From positions 124,001 to 188,000 of the forward strand of contig JADJQU010000003.1 in NCBI GenBank assembly GCA_016712565.1: a stretch of 64,000 nt of DNA, written 5' to 3'. This stretch comes from Planctomycetota bacterium. GTDB lineage: Bacteria > Planctomycetota > UBA1135 > GCA-002686595. Below, piece after piece: positions 48,134 to 55,783 of the stretch; the first letter of the stretch is position 1, and every line of letters begins with the position of its first letter. The position numbers and the translations under genes are program-made. The notes under the pieces were generated by a model, which had not been told where the DNA came from, searched no databases, and saw only the letters and a list, made by a program, of their open reading frames with translations.

Positions 48134-48946
48134 CTAGGGCCCTGTTTTCTCCGCCAGCAGGGCGATGGAATGTCCGAAGGGTGCATTCCAGCGGCCCGTG
48201 AAGCACGTTTCGGCGGCGAAGACCCGCCACAGGGCCCCGTGGGCCCAGCGCGGCAGGGGCCAGGAGAGGTTGGTGCGCTCGCAGGGGTCCGAGACTTCGG
48301 CCCCCGGCTTGGTCTCCAGGGCCTTGAGCGCCAGGGCCACCGGCACGATCGCAGGCGCCAGCAGCACATTGGCGTGGGTGTTGCGCAGGATCGCGAAGCC
48401 CGCGCCCTCCACGGCCGCGGCCAGGGTCCGACGGGTGTAGCGGCGACGGTGCATGGCCACCCGATCGTTGTTGGCGAAAAGCCACGGGTAGGCGGGAACG
48501 CTGAGCAGCAAGACTCCCCCGGGGGCGAGGACGCGCCGCGCCTCCCGCAGCGCGCCTGCCTCGTCGTCGAGGTGCTCGAGCACGTCGAACAGGCACAAGA
48601 GGTCGAACGCTCCGTCGCGGAAGGGGAGCGGCGCGGCCGGAGAGCACAGCCTGGGGACGGGCCGCGCCAGGTCCTGGCGCCCGGCAATTCCCCGCAGGCA
48701 CTCCAGGTCCACGTCGCAGGCCACCACGGTCTCGCAGCGTTCCGCAAGGCCGGGCAGGAAGCCGCCCGGGCCGCAACCCAGGTCCAGGACCCGCCGTGGG
48801 CGCGCGGCGGGGGCCCGGGGATCTGCGCACCGCCCGCGGCGGGCCAGGAACCGGTCCAGCAACGCCAGGTAGACCGCGCGCCGGCCGCGGAACCACCAGT
48901 GGTCGCGTTCCAGCGCCAGGAACTGGGCGTAGGCTTCGCGTCGCAT
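48134..48946 (-). CDS. SAM-dependent methyltransferase (class I), DHWWFR paralog 1
   Basis: 270 residues from MRREAYAQFLALERDHWWFRGRRAVYL. SAM motif I VLDLGCGPGGFLPGL, acidic residue in CDVDLECL, motif VLEHLDDEAGALREARRVLAPGGVLLLSVP, then an RRYTRRTLAAAVEGAGF phrase: Methyltransf_11/23 type. The N-terminal DHWWFRxRR motif also occurs in the methyltransferase at 54223-54984. Such enzymes are common in polysaccharide and lipid-glycan clusters. It is 2 bp after the stop of another methyltransferase gene, in the same unit as the flavoprotein. Substrate unknown. Confidence 0.92.
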   Translation of the reverse strand: MRREAYAQFLALERDHWWFRGRRAVYLALLDRFLARRGRCADPRAPAARPRRVLDLGCGPGGFLPGLAERCETVVACDVDLECLRGIAGRQDLARPVPRLCSPAAPLPFRDGAFDLLCLFDVLEHLDDEAGALREARRVLAPGGVLLLSVPAYPWLFANNDRVAMHRRRYTRRTLAAAVEGAGFAILRNTHANVLLAPAIVPVALALKALETKPGAEVSDPCERTNLSWPLPRWAHGALWRVFAAETCFTGRWNAPFGHSIALLAEKTGP

Positions 48947-48948
48947 GG

Positions 48949-49926
48949 CTAGGGCGAACTCCCCCGGCCGGGCCCAGCGCGGCGCGCCACCACGATCATT
49001 TCGTCCTGGGGGTTCACGTACAGGGCCTCCACGGGGAGCCTGGCGGCCGCGTCCGCCGCCCAGGCGAGCCAGGGGGCCACGCGCCGCGCGCGCTCGGCCA
49101 CGAAGCGCGGCGACACGTATTTGCCAGCTCCCCGGCGCGTGCGGAACAGCACTTCGAAGCCCGTGCGCTCCAGGGCGCGCGTCAGCGTGCGCGGCGAGAA
49201 GTGCAGCAGGTGCTCGGCATGCTTGTAGTGCGTCCAGCGCCGGCCCAGGAGCCGCGCCGCCCAGGAATTCACGTCCTGGGTCTCGATCACGAGGCGGCCC
49301 TCGGGCGCCAGGAGTTCCCGGGTCCGCGCCAGGGCCGCCAGGGGATCGCACAGGTGCTCCAGCACGTCCCACAGGGAAATCAGCTCGAAGCTTTTCGGCT
49401 TGTGGGGAAGGTCGACGAGCGTGCCGCCGTGGATGCGCGCCGCGCCGAAGCGCGCCACGGCCGCGGCGCGGATGGCCGGAGAGGGCTCGATGCCGTGGAC
49501 CTCGAAGCCCCGCTCCGCCAAGGCAACCATGGAGAAGCCCGCGGCGCAGCCCACGTCGAGGGCTCGGCCGCCGCGAGGCAGGTGCCGGGCGAGGCGGCGC
49601 CAGCGGGCGCGAAACGTGCGCAAGTACAGGGCTTCGTCCCCCAGGTAGTCGGAGTAGCCCCGTTCACGGGCCGCGGGCGAGCGCCAGTAGTCCGCGCCGT
49701 AGACCTCGGCCATCAGGGCCCGTTCCTCGCGCCGCGGCGTCACGTACACCAGTTCGCAGGCGGAACAGCGCACGATCGAGTGCGGCCCCTCGCGGAACAG
49801 GATCCGGCGTTCGCGGCTGCCGCACAGGGCGCAGGCGGGATCGATGCCGGCCGGGCCCGGAAGATCCGCGGCGGCCTGCGTCCCGACCGGTGCTTCCTGG
49901 CTGGCCCCGGGTTCGCGCTCGTTCAC
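48949..49926 (-). CDS. SAM-dependent methyltransferase with N-terminal zinc ribbon
   Basis: 325 residues. CALC and CSAC (about residues 32-57) form a Cys4 zinc ribbon. The Methyltransf_23 core has GGRALDVGCAAGFSMVALAERGFEVHGIEPS and ISLWDVLEHLCDPLAALARTRELLAPEGRLVIETQDVNSWAARLLGRRWTHYKHAEHLLHFS. This two-part build is common in surface-glycan biosynthesis clusters, acting on sugar nucleotides or lipid-linked sugars. The start (ATGA) overlaps the stop of the flavoprotein gene. All SAM motifs are intact. Confidence 0.93.
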   Translation of the reverse strand: MNEREPGASQEAPVGTQAAADLPGPAGIDPACALCGSRERRILFREGPHSIVRCSACELVYVTPRREERALMAEVYGADYWRSPAARERGYSDYLGDEALYLRTFRARWRRLARHLPRGGRALDVGCAAGFSMVALAERGFEVHGIEPSPAIRAAAVARFGAARIHGGTLVDLPHKPKSFELISLWDVLEHLCDPLAALARTRELLAPEGRLVIETQDVNSWAARLLGRRWTHYKHAEHLLHFSPRTLTRALERTGFEVLFRTRRGAGKYVSPRFVAERARRVAPWLAWAADAAARLPVEALYVNPQDEMIVVARRAGPGRGSSP

Positions 49927-51335
49927 CCGAAGTACTCGCTCTTCGATCCGATGGCCGCGCTGGCCCGCGAGCCTTGTTCGGCGTCGCCGCGCAACAACTC
50001 CGCGGCAAACGCGCGGCCCATGGCGATCGAATGGTCCATGTTGTTGTAGCGGTACAGGCCCTGCCGGCCGGTGGTGGCCAGGTTCTTCACGTGGGCGGAG
50101 GCTTCGCGCAGGGCCTCCAGGTTCTCACGGTACTCGAGGTCGTAGACCGGGTAGGCGTAGGGGAGCTTGGAGATGTCCAGCCCGCGGCATTCGCCGGCGG
50201 AAACCACGCCGATGCGGATCAGGTCCGCCTCGGCGATGCGGGCCGCCTCGGCCAGCGTGAGCCGCCAGCGCTCGTCGCCGGGCCGGCAGGTGATCTCGCA
50301 GCAAACCACGGTTCGATCCCCGGGCGCGGAAGTGTCGCTGAAGTTCTTGAACTCGGTGATGCGGTGGATCGTCAGCTCCGGCTGGGGCAGATAGACCCAG
50401 TGGTCGGGGATCACGCTGGGACGCAGCACCTCCAGGTACACGAACACGATCCCGATGTAGGCGAGCCGACCGATGGCGGCGCGGGCCTCGGCCGAGATCG
50501 GCGGATCCAGTGTCTCCAGCATGCGCGGCAGCGGAATCGTGCTGATCACCTGGTCGCAGGCCAGCGCCACGGGGCGCCCGTCCCGCAGGCAGTGCACGCG
50601 AACCGCTCGGCCGTCCCGTACCTCGATCCGCTCCACCGGCGTGTCGAGCCAGATCTCGCCGCCCTGGCGGCGGATCTTCTCGGCGTACTTGCGCGACAAT
50701 TGGCCGATGCCGCCGAGCTTGGGGTACCAGAATTGCCTGACCAGGCTGCGCACCTCGCCGTTCTTCGGCGGGAAGAGCGTCTTCACGACCGCGTCCCACA
50801 GGCTCGCCTGGCTGATGCGCTGGGCGGCCCAATCGGCGGAGATCTGGGATGTGGGCATGCGCCAGGCCTTGGCCGTGTAGGTCCCGAAGAACAGCAGGAA
50901 CAGCGTGTTGCCGAAGCGCTTCTTGACCCAGTTCTCGAAGTTCGTGTCGGGGATCGGCCGGAACCATTGGGTCACGCGGATCCACAGGTAGTCGAGGATC
51001 GCCCGCGCCAGGATGCGCAGCGGCAAATTGGAGAGCACGTTCGACGTCACCAGCGGGTAGTCGAAGAACTTCCCCAGCAGGTAGATGCGCGAGCGGCGTT
51101 CGCGGATCACCACTTCGTCGTCGAGGATCTCGTAGAAGTGGGCGATCAGCTCCTCGTCGCGCGTGTGGAAGCGGTGGGGCCCGTGGTCGAGCCAGTAGGG
51201 GCCCACCTGCCAGCTCGAGGCCATGCCCCCGACCTCGTGCTGCTTCTCCAGCAGCGTGACTTTGACCCCGGCCCGGGTGAGGGCATGGGCGGCCGAGAGG
51301 CCGGCGAGGCCCGCGCCGAGGATGACGACGTGCAT
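49923..51335 (-). CDS. FAD-dependent oxidoreductase, UDP-galactopyranose mutase/amine-oxidase-like
   Basis: 470 residues from MHVVILGAGLAGLSAAHAL (Rossmann GxGxxG with the following LLEKQHEVGG). GYL-type continuing region WLDHGPHRFHTRDEEL and LLGKFFDYPL resemble UDP-galactopyranose mutases and related NAD(P)-binding amino-oxidase-like proteins of glycan clusters. C-terminal FAD motif NLATTGRQGLYRYNNMDHSIAMGRAFA. The frame is open upstream to 51431 but lacks homology there. Coupled with two methyltransferase genes downstream. Reaction not determined: a sugar mutase or desaturase/oxidase are both possible. Confidence 0.88.
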   Translation of the reverse strand: MHVVILGAGLAGLSAAHALTRAGVKVTLLEKQHEVGGMASSWQVGPYWLDHGPHRFHTRDEELIAHFYEILDDEVVIRERRSRIYLLGKFFDYPLVTSNVLSNLPLRILARAILDYLWIRVTQWFRPIPDTNFENWVKKRFGNTLFLLFFGTYTAKAWRMPTSQISADWAAQRISQASLWDAVVKTLFPPKNGEVRSLVRQFWYPKLGGIGQLSRKYAEKIRRQGGEIWLDTPVERIEVRDGRAVRVHCLRDGRPVALACDQVISTIPLPRMLETLDPPISAEARAAIGRLAYIGIVFVYLEVLRPSVIPDHWVYLPQPELTIHRITEFKNFSDTSAPGDRTVVCCEITCRPGDERWRLTLAEAARIAEADLIRIGVVSAGECRGLDISKLPYAYPVYDLEYRENLEALREASAHVKNLATTGRQGLYRYNNMDHSIAMGRAFAAELLRGDAEQGSRASAAIGSKSEYFG

Positions 51336-51482
51336 GAAGGGGCGACCGGACAGGCCGGCGCGCGTCCTAGGATCGGTCGCCGGGGCCCCAAGCTCAAGCC
51401 GCAGGGCCCAGCGATCCGCCCCCGCGGGCAACGTCGTGCGGGGTTGGGCCCGATTCGACGGCTCGGGCCCGCGAGGCTCGGG

Positions 51483-53294
51483 CTAGGCCTCAGCCGGGGC
51501 GAAGTGCACCCAGAAGACGGCTCCGCCGCCCGGTCGCGGCCGGTAGCCCGCGTCGCCGCCGATGGAGCGCGCCTGGAGCATCACCAGGTGCAGTCCCAGG
51601 CCCGCGCCGCGGGCCGTGCGCGTGGCCTCGGTGCCCACGCGATAGAAGGCCTCGAAGACCTTCCCGGCTTCGTCGGCGGGCACCCCGGGACCGCGGTCCA
51701 GGACCTCCAGGGACACCTCGCCGTTCTCGAAGCGCGTGCGCACCAGGATCGGCTCGGCTCCCGGCTGGGCGGGATCCACGGGCGCATACTTGCGCGCGTT
51801 CTCCACCAGGTTCGAGACGATGGAGACCACCGCCTCCGGGGTGAGCAGCACCTCGGGGATCTCCGGGGCCAGCTCGAAGGCCAGATCGCCCTCGGGGCCG
51901 TACTGCACCAACTGGCGCTGCAGGCCCGCCACGAGCGCGTTCAGGTCGCCGGGTTCCGCCTGGGTGCTGCCGGCCGAGAGCCGGGCCTTCTCCAGCACGC
52001 GCTCCACCAGCGTGTTCAGGCGCTCGCTGGCGCGCACGATGCGCTTGTAGTACTCGCGCTGCTTCTCGGCCGGGCCCGCGTCGCCGTCGAGCAGCATCTC
52101 GCCGTACATTTTGATCGAAGTCAGCGGCGTGCGCAGCTCGTGGGTCACCGCGGCCACGAAGTTCTCCGTTCGAGCCGCCTGTTCCAGGTCCTTGCGCACG
52201 CTGCGCAGCAGGAGCCACATCCCGGTCGAGAGGGACACGCCGAGCATGGCGGCCAGGGCCAGGAAGCTCCAGCGCAGGCTGGAGTAGGTGGACTCGATCG
52301 TCTGGTAGTCCACGGCGATCTTGAGCGGCCGGAAGTCGCGTTCCTCCGGCGCGGCGGTCTCGAAACCCAGGTCCGCCAGCAGCCGGATTTCCGCGTGGTA
52401 TTCGCCCGTGCCGCCGCAGCAGGGATCGCCCCCGTAGGGCACGAAGCGCTGGGAACTGTCGAGCACGCTGCGGGCCAGCTGGGCCGGCAGGTCGCGGAAG
52501 AACCAGTCCGGGTCGATCAGGAAGCCCTGGATCAGGCTCATGCCCCCGGCGAGCGCGTCGAAGCAGGAGCCGTAGCTCGCCAGCTCGGGCAGCGGGCCGT
52601 AGAGCAGCACGCGCCGGGTGGCCACCAGCCGCGGCACGCCCTTCGAATCCAGGAAGAACTGGACGTGGAACGGCGTGACGTCCAGGGTGACCTTGAGGTG
52701 CGAGAGCCCGCCCTGGCCGAACTGCAGGCAGTCGAAGTCCCGTTTGTGCAGGCGGTTGAACACCACCTGCAGCAGCGAAACGTCCACGCTCTGGGGCTGG
52801 TCCCAGCGCGAGAACATCTTGATCATCACGCCCTCCTCCAGGAACCGCTTCATCAGCTCCCGCAGGGCGGGCCCGTATTCGGCCTCCAGAACGGATTCCT
52901 TGGAGTTGGAACCGCCCCACAGGTCGAGGGCCATCTCCCGGTCGCGCAGATCGAAGCAGAACCAGGTCAGGATCGCGTCGCGGCGCTTCTCGGAGACCAG
53001 GGGCGAGGTCACCGCCGTGGCCTCGGCGAGGCTCACGTCGGCGGTGATCATCAGCGACCCGTAGTCGGCGAAGGGCCGCTCCGCCTCGCCGTCGATCAGG
53101 CGCTGGACGCGGTCATGGATCAGGTCGACGAAACGCGCCGCCGTGTCCTCGGCCTTGTGGGGGATCGCCTCGCGCTCGGCTTCGTAGTTGCCGATCTGTT
53201 GGTGCCACAAGAGGCCGCCGAGCACCAGCGTCGGCAGCACGATCAGCACCCCGTAGAGAATCAGGGCGGTGCGGTGCGTCCTCAGCTGAACCAA
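51483..53294 (-). CDS. Sensor histidine kinase
   Basis: About 603 residues; starts at TTG 53294 (overlapping the response regulator end by 13 bp) or at a CTG just after; start uncertain. Membrane helix 1 near 11-30 (LYGVLIVLPTLVLGGLLW), a periplasmic region of about 290 residues without recognised domain, helix 2 (WSFLALAAMLGVSLSTGMWLLL), then HisKA with VTHELRTPLTSIKMYGEML and HATPase with NLVENARKYAPVD, DRGPGVP and GAGLGLHLV. The sensor domain includes a DPCCGG pair of cysteines. All catalytic boxes are intact. The adjacent upstream OmpR-type regulator is its partner. Confidence 0.92.
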   Translation of the reverse strand: MVQLRTHRTALILYGVLIVLPTLVLGGLLWHQQIGNYEAEREAIPHKAEDTAARFVDLIHDRVQRLIDGEAERPFADYGSLMITADVSLAEATAVTSPLVSEKRRDAILTWFCFDLRDREMALDLWGGSNSKESVLEAEYGPALRELMKRFLEEGVMIKMFSRWDQPQSVDVSLLQVVFNRLHKRDFDCLQFGQGGLSHLKVTLDVTPFHVQFFLDSKGVPRLVATRRVLLYGPLPELASYGSCFDALAGGMSLIQGFLIDPDWFFRDLPAQLARSVLDSSQRFVPYGGDPCCGGTGEYHAEIRLLADLGFETAAPEERDFRPLKIAVDYQTIESTYSSLRWSFLALAAMLGVSLSTGMWLLLRSVRKDLEQAARTENFVAAVTHELRTPLTSIKMYGEMLLDGDAGPAEKQREYYKRIVRASERLNTLVERVLEKARLSAGSTQAEPGDLNALVAGLQRQLVQYGPEGDLAFELAPEIPEVLLTPEAVVSIVSNLVENARKYAPVDPAQPGAEPILVRTRFENGEVSLEVLDRGPGVPADEAGKVFEAFYRVGTEATRTARGAGLGLHLVMLQARSIGGDAGYRPRPGGGAVFWVHFAPAEA

Positions 53295-53971
53295 CGGTAG
53301 CCCTTGCCGCGCACCGTCTGGATGAACTGCGGCTTGGCGGGGTCCACCTCGATCTTGCGCCGCAGTCCGACGATGTGGATGTCCACCGTGCGGGTCTCGA
53401 CGTTGGGGCTCTTGTAGTGCCACACGTCCACCAGGAGGTCGTCGCGCGTCACCACCTTGTCGCGGTGGCGCATCAGGTACTCCAGGATGTCGCCTTCGCG
53501 GGGCGTCATGGGGATCACCTGACCCTTGCGGTAGACCTCGAGGCGTGCCAGATCCACGGAAATGCCGCCCGGAAGATCCAGGCGGGCCCGCGCCGGCGTC
53601 GCCGAATCGCGGCGGCGGAATTGTGCCTCGACCCGCGCCACGAGCTCGCGGGGCGAGAACGGCTTGGACATGTAGTCGTCCGCGCCCGCCTGGAAGCCCG
53701 CGATCAGGTCGTCCTCCTCGGCCATGGCGGTCAGGATCAGGACGCGCACGTCCTGGCGCTCCCGTCGCAGGGTCTTGAGCAGCTCCAGTCCGTTCATGCC
53801 GGGGAGCATCAGGTCGAGCACCACCAGGTCGAACGGGCTGGCGCGCAGCCGTGCCAGCCCCGAGGGGCCGTCCCCGGCCACCTCGGCCTGGAACCCCGCG
53901 TTCGTCAACGCGTCGCGCACGCCCAGGGCGAGATCTTGCTCGTCCTCGATGATCAGGATGCTGTGGGCCAT
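53282..53971 (-). CDS. OmpR/PhoB-family response regulator
   Basis: 229 residues from MAHSILIIEDEQDL; longer start at 54013 is possible. Receiver domain with acidic pair Asp10/Glu11 region, phosphoacceptor Asp53 (VVLDLMLPGMNG), ILTAMAEEDD Thr and Lys in MSKPFSPREL. C-terminal winged helix: ISVDLARLEVYRKGQVIPMTPREGDILEYLMRHRDKVVTRDDLL and VDIHIVGLRRKIEVDPAKPQFIQTVRGKGYRWFS. It is the first gene of the two-component unit. Targets unknown. Confidence 0.95.
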   Translation of the reverse strand: MAHSILIIEDEQDLALGVRDALTNAGFQAEVAGDGPSGLARLRASPFDLVVLDLMLPGMNGLELLKTLRRERQDVRVLILTAMAEEDDLIAGFQAGADDYMSKPFSPRELVARVEAQFRRRDSATPARARLDLPGGISVDLARLEVYRKGQVIPMTPREGDILEYLMRHRDKVVTRDDLLVDVWHYKSPNVETRTVDIHIVGLRRKIEVDPAKPQFIQTVRGKGYRWFS

Positions 53972-54222
53972 CGTTTTCGTCTTCGAACGCGACGCGGTTG
54001 AAGCGTGTGACATACGGGGGCGGTCTCGATCGGGGCGCGGAGCAGGGAGCTCGCGCGCCGGGTCTGGGATTCCCCGCGGCGTCGCAGCTCACAGGATAGC
54101 GAGCTTGAGACCCGCGCGGGTAAGGAAGCGGCGTGACTACGCAGCATCCTGCCCGCCGTTCCCGCCGGGTTCCGTTTGTTGTCTGTATCCGGGCCAGGAC
54201 TTACCCCGTTCCAACCTCGGCC

Positions 54223-54984
54223 TCACCTGCGCCTGGCCCGCACCACGAGCGACACGCCGCGGCGGAGGCCGAGGGCCCGCAGCAGCGTCGCTTCGCTCCC
54301 CAGCGCACCCGCCAGAAGCGCGTTCACCGGCCGCGGCAGCCGGTGGAAGTCCGTGGTGGGCGGACGCGGGCGCCCTTGGGCGAGCGCACGGCGCCAGCGG
54401 CGCACCGCCCAGACCAGGGGCCAGGGCGCGAGGTTGAAGCCGTGGCTCGACTCCACGGAGAATCCCGCGGCGTCGAGCCGCGCCTCCAGCTCCCCGGGCC
54501 GGTAGCGCCGGCGATGGCCCAGGGCCTCGTCGTGGACCGACCACAGGCCGGGGCCGGCGGGCACGGTGACCACCAACACTCCGCCCGGGGCGAGCACGCG
54601 GGCCAGCTCGGCGCAGGCCTGCCCGTCGTCCTCCACATGCTCCAGCACGTCGCAGCACAGGGCGAAGTCGGCCGAGGCGGCCGCCAGGGGCAGGCGGGCC
54701 ACATCGGCGCGCACGAAGCGGGCCCCGAGCTCGCGGCCGGCGGCGAGCTCGAGCGCCAGAGGATCGGCCTCCAATCCCAGGCACCGCCCGGCCGCCTCGG
54801 GGGGGAGCCTCGCGCACAGCCAGGCCAGATTGGCGCCGGTGCCCGAGCCCACGTCCAACAGCGCCCGCCGGCCGCCGCCGGCGAGCCCACGGTCCACGTG
54901 GGCGCGGATCGCGGCGCGGCGGGCGCGGAACCACCAGTGGTCGTCCTCCAGGGCGCGCAGTTCGAGCATCGCCTCGCGGTTCAC
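54223..54984 (-). CDS. SAM-dependent methyltransferase (class I), DHWWFR paralog 2
   Basis: 253 residues; GTG 54984 gives a 4-bp GTGA overlap with the glycosyltransferase gene; inner ATG 54969 is an alternative. LELRALEDDHWWFRARRAAIRAHVDRGL parallels paralog 1. Motif I ALLDVGSGTGANLAWL, LGLEADPLALELA, CDVLEHVEDDGQACAELARVLAPGGVLVVTVP, then RRRYRPGELEARLDAAGF. Likely methylates a lipid-linked sugar or polyprenyl intermediate, inferred from its coupling to the GT2 gene. Confidence 0.93.
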   Translation of the reverse strand: MNREAMLELRALEDDHWWFRARRAAIRAHVDRGLAGGGRRALLDVGSGTGANLAWLCARLPPEAAGRCLGLEADPLALELAAGRELGARFVRADVARLPLAAASADFALCCDVLEHVEDDGQACAELARVLAPGGVLVVTVPAGPGLWSVHDEALGHRRRYRPGELEARLDAAGFSVESSHGFNLAPWPLVWAVRRWRRALAQGRPRPPTTDFHRLPRPVNALLAGALGSEATLLRALGLRRGVSLVVRARRR

Positions 54985-55703
54985 GGCCGCCACGCTCCAC
55001 GGCGCAGTTGGAGCGCGATGCGCCCGAGGTCCAGGGCCGAGCGCAGGGCCGCGCGGGGCACGCGCACCTTGCTGCCGCCCGAATGGTGCCAGTGCACCGG
55101 CACCTGGGCCACGGGGAGCCCCCGGGCCCGCGCGATGGCCAGAATTTCGGCGTCGAAGGCCCAGCCGTCGATCCGTGCCCGCTCGAAGATCTCGCGCCGC
55201 GCGCGTTCCGAGAAGGCCTTGAAGCCGCAGGTGAAGTCGGCGACCTCCGCGCTGACGCACAGGCGCGCCAGGCGCGAAAAGACCCGGCCCAGCCACTCGC
55301 GCAGCAGGGGTTGGCGCCGCTCGATGCGGGCGCCTTGGACCCGGCGGCTGCCGACCGCCACCTCGGCACCGGCGGCGAGGGCGGCGAGCAGGGGCTCGAG
55401 GTCGGCCAGGTCCGTGGACAGGTCCGCGTCCAGGAACACGGCCCTGCGACCGCGGGCGGCCAGCATCCCGGTGCGCACCGCCGCGCCCTTGCCCAGGTTC
55501 GTCCCGTGGGTCAGCACCCGCACCCGCTCTCCGCGGGACCGCAGCAGACCGGCGGTGCCGTCGGTGGATCCGTCGTCCACGCACAGGATCTCGAAATCCT
55601 CCCCGCGGGACGCGAGGTAGCTCTCCAGCTGGTCCAGATTCCGCTCGATCCCCTTGGCTTCCTGGAAGGCGGGCACCACGACGGAGAGCTCCGGTTGCGT
55701 CAC
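54981..55703 (-). CDS. Family 2 glycosyltransferase (polyprenyl/dolichyl-phosphate hexose synthase type)
   Basis: 240 residues. ELSVVVPAFQEAKGIERNLDQL, ILCVDDGSTDGTAGLL and AVFLDADLSTDLADL (DxD at DAD) are the GT2/DPM1-ALG5 motifs; ADFTCGFKAFSERARREIF and GWAFDAEILAIARARGLPVAQVPVHW complete the family. No membrane domain. It transfers a hexose from a nucleotide sugar to a polyprenyl phosphate, feeding membrane glycosylation. The YfhO-like gene, divergently placed, may use the lipid-linked sugar. Confidence 0.94.
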   Translation of the reverse strand: MTQPELSVVVPAFQEAKGIERNLDQLESYLASRGEDFEILCVDDGSTDGTAGLLRSRGERVRVLTHGTNLGKGAAVRTGMLAARGRRAVFLDADLSTDLADLEPLLAALAAGAEVAVGSRRVQGARIERRQPLLREWLGRVFSRLARLCVSAEVADFTCGFKAFSERARREIFERARIDGWAFDAEILAIARARGLPVAQVPVHWHHSGGSKVRVPRAALRSALDLGRIALQLRRGAWRP

Positions 55704-55783
55704 GCAGGGAGTCTATCGGCGCGAACGCGCGGTTTTCGCGCCAAGCTTGCGGCGCGAGTCCCACTTGTCTTTGCTGGAAGGGC

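Noticed and set aside
48945..53300. 1,451-codon open frame on the plus strand
   Set aside because: Spans four well-supported minus-strand genes with intact enzyme motifs; lack of stops is caused by G+C-rich third positions on the other strand.
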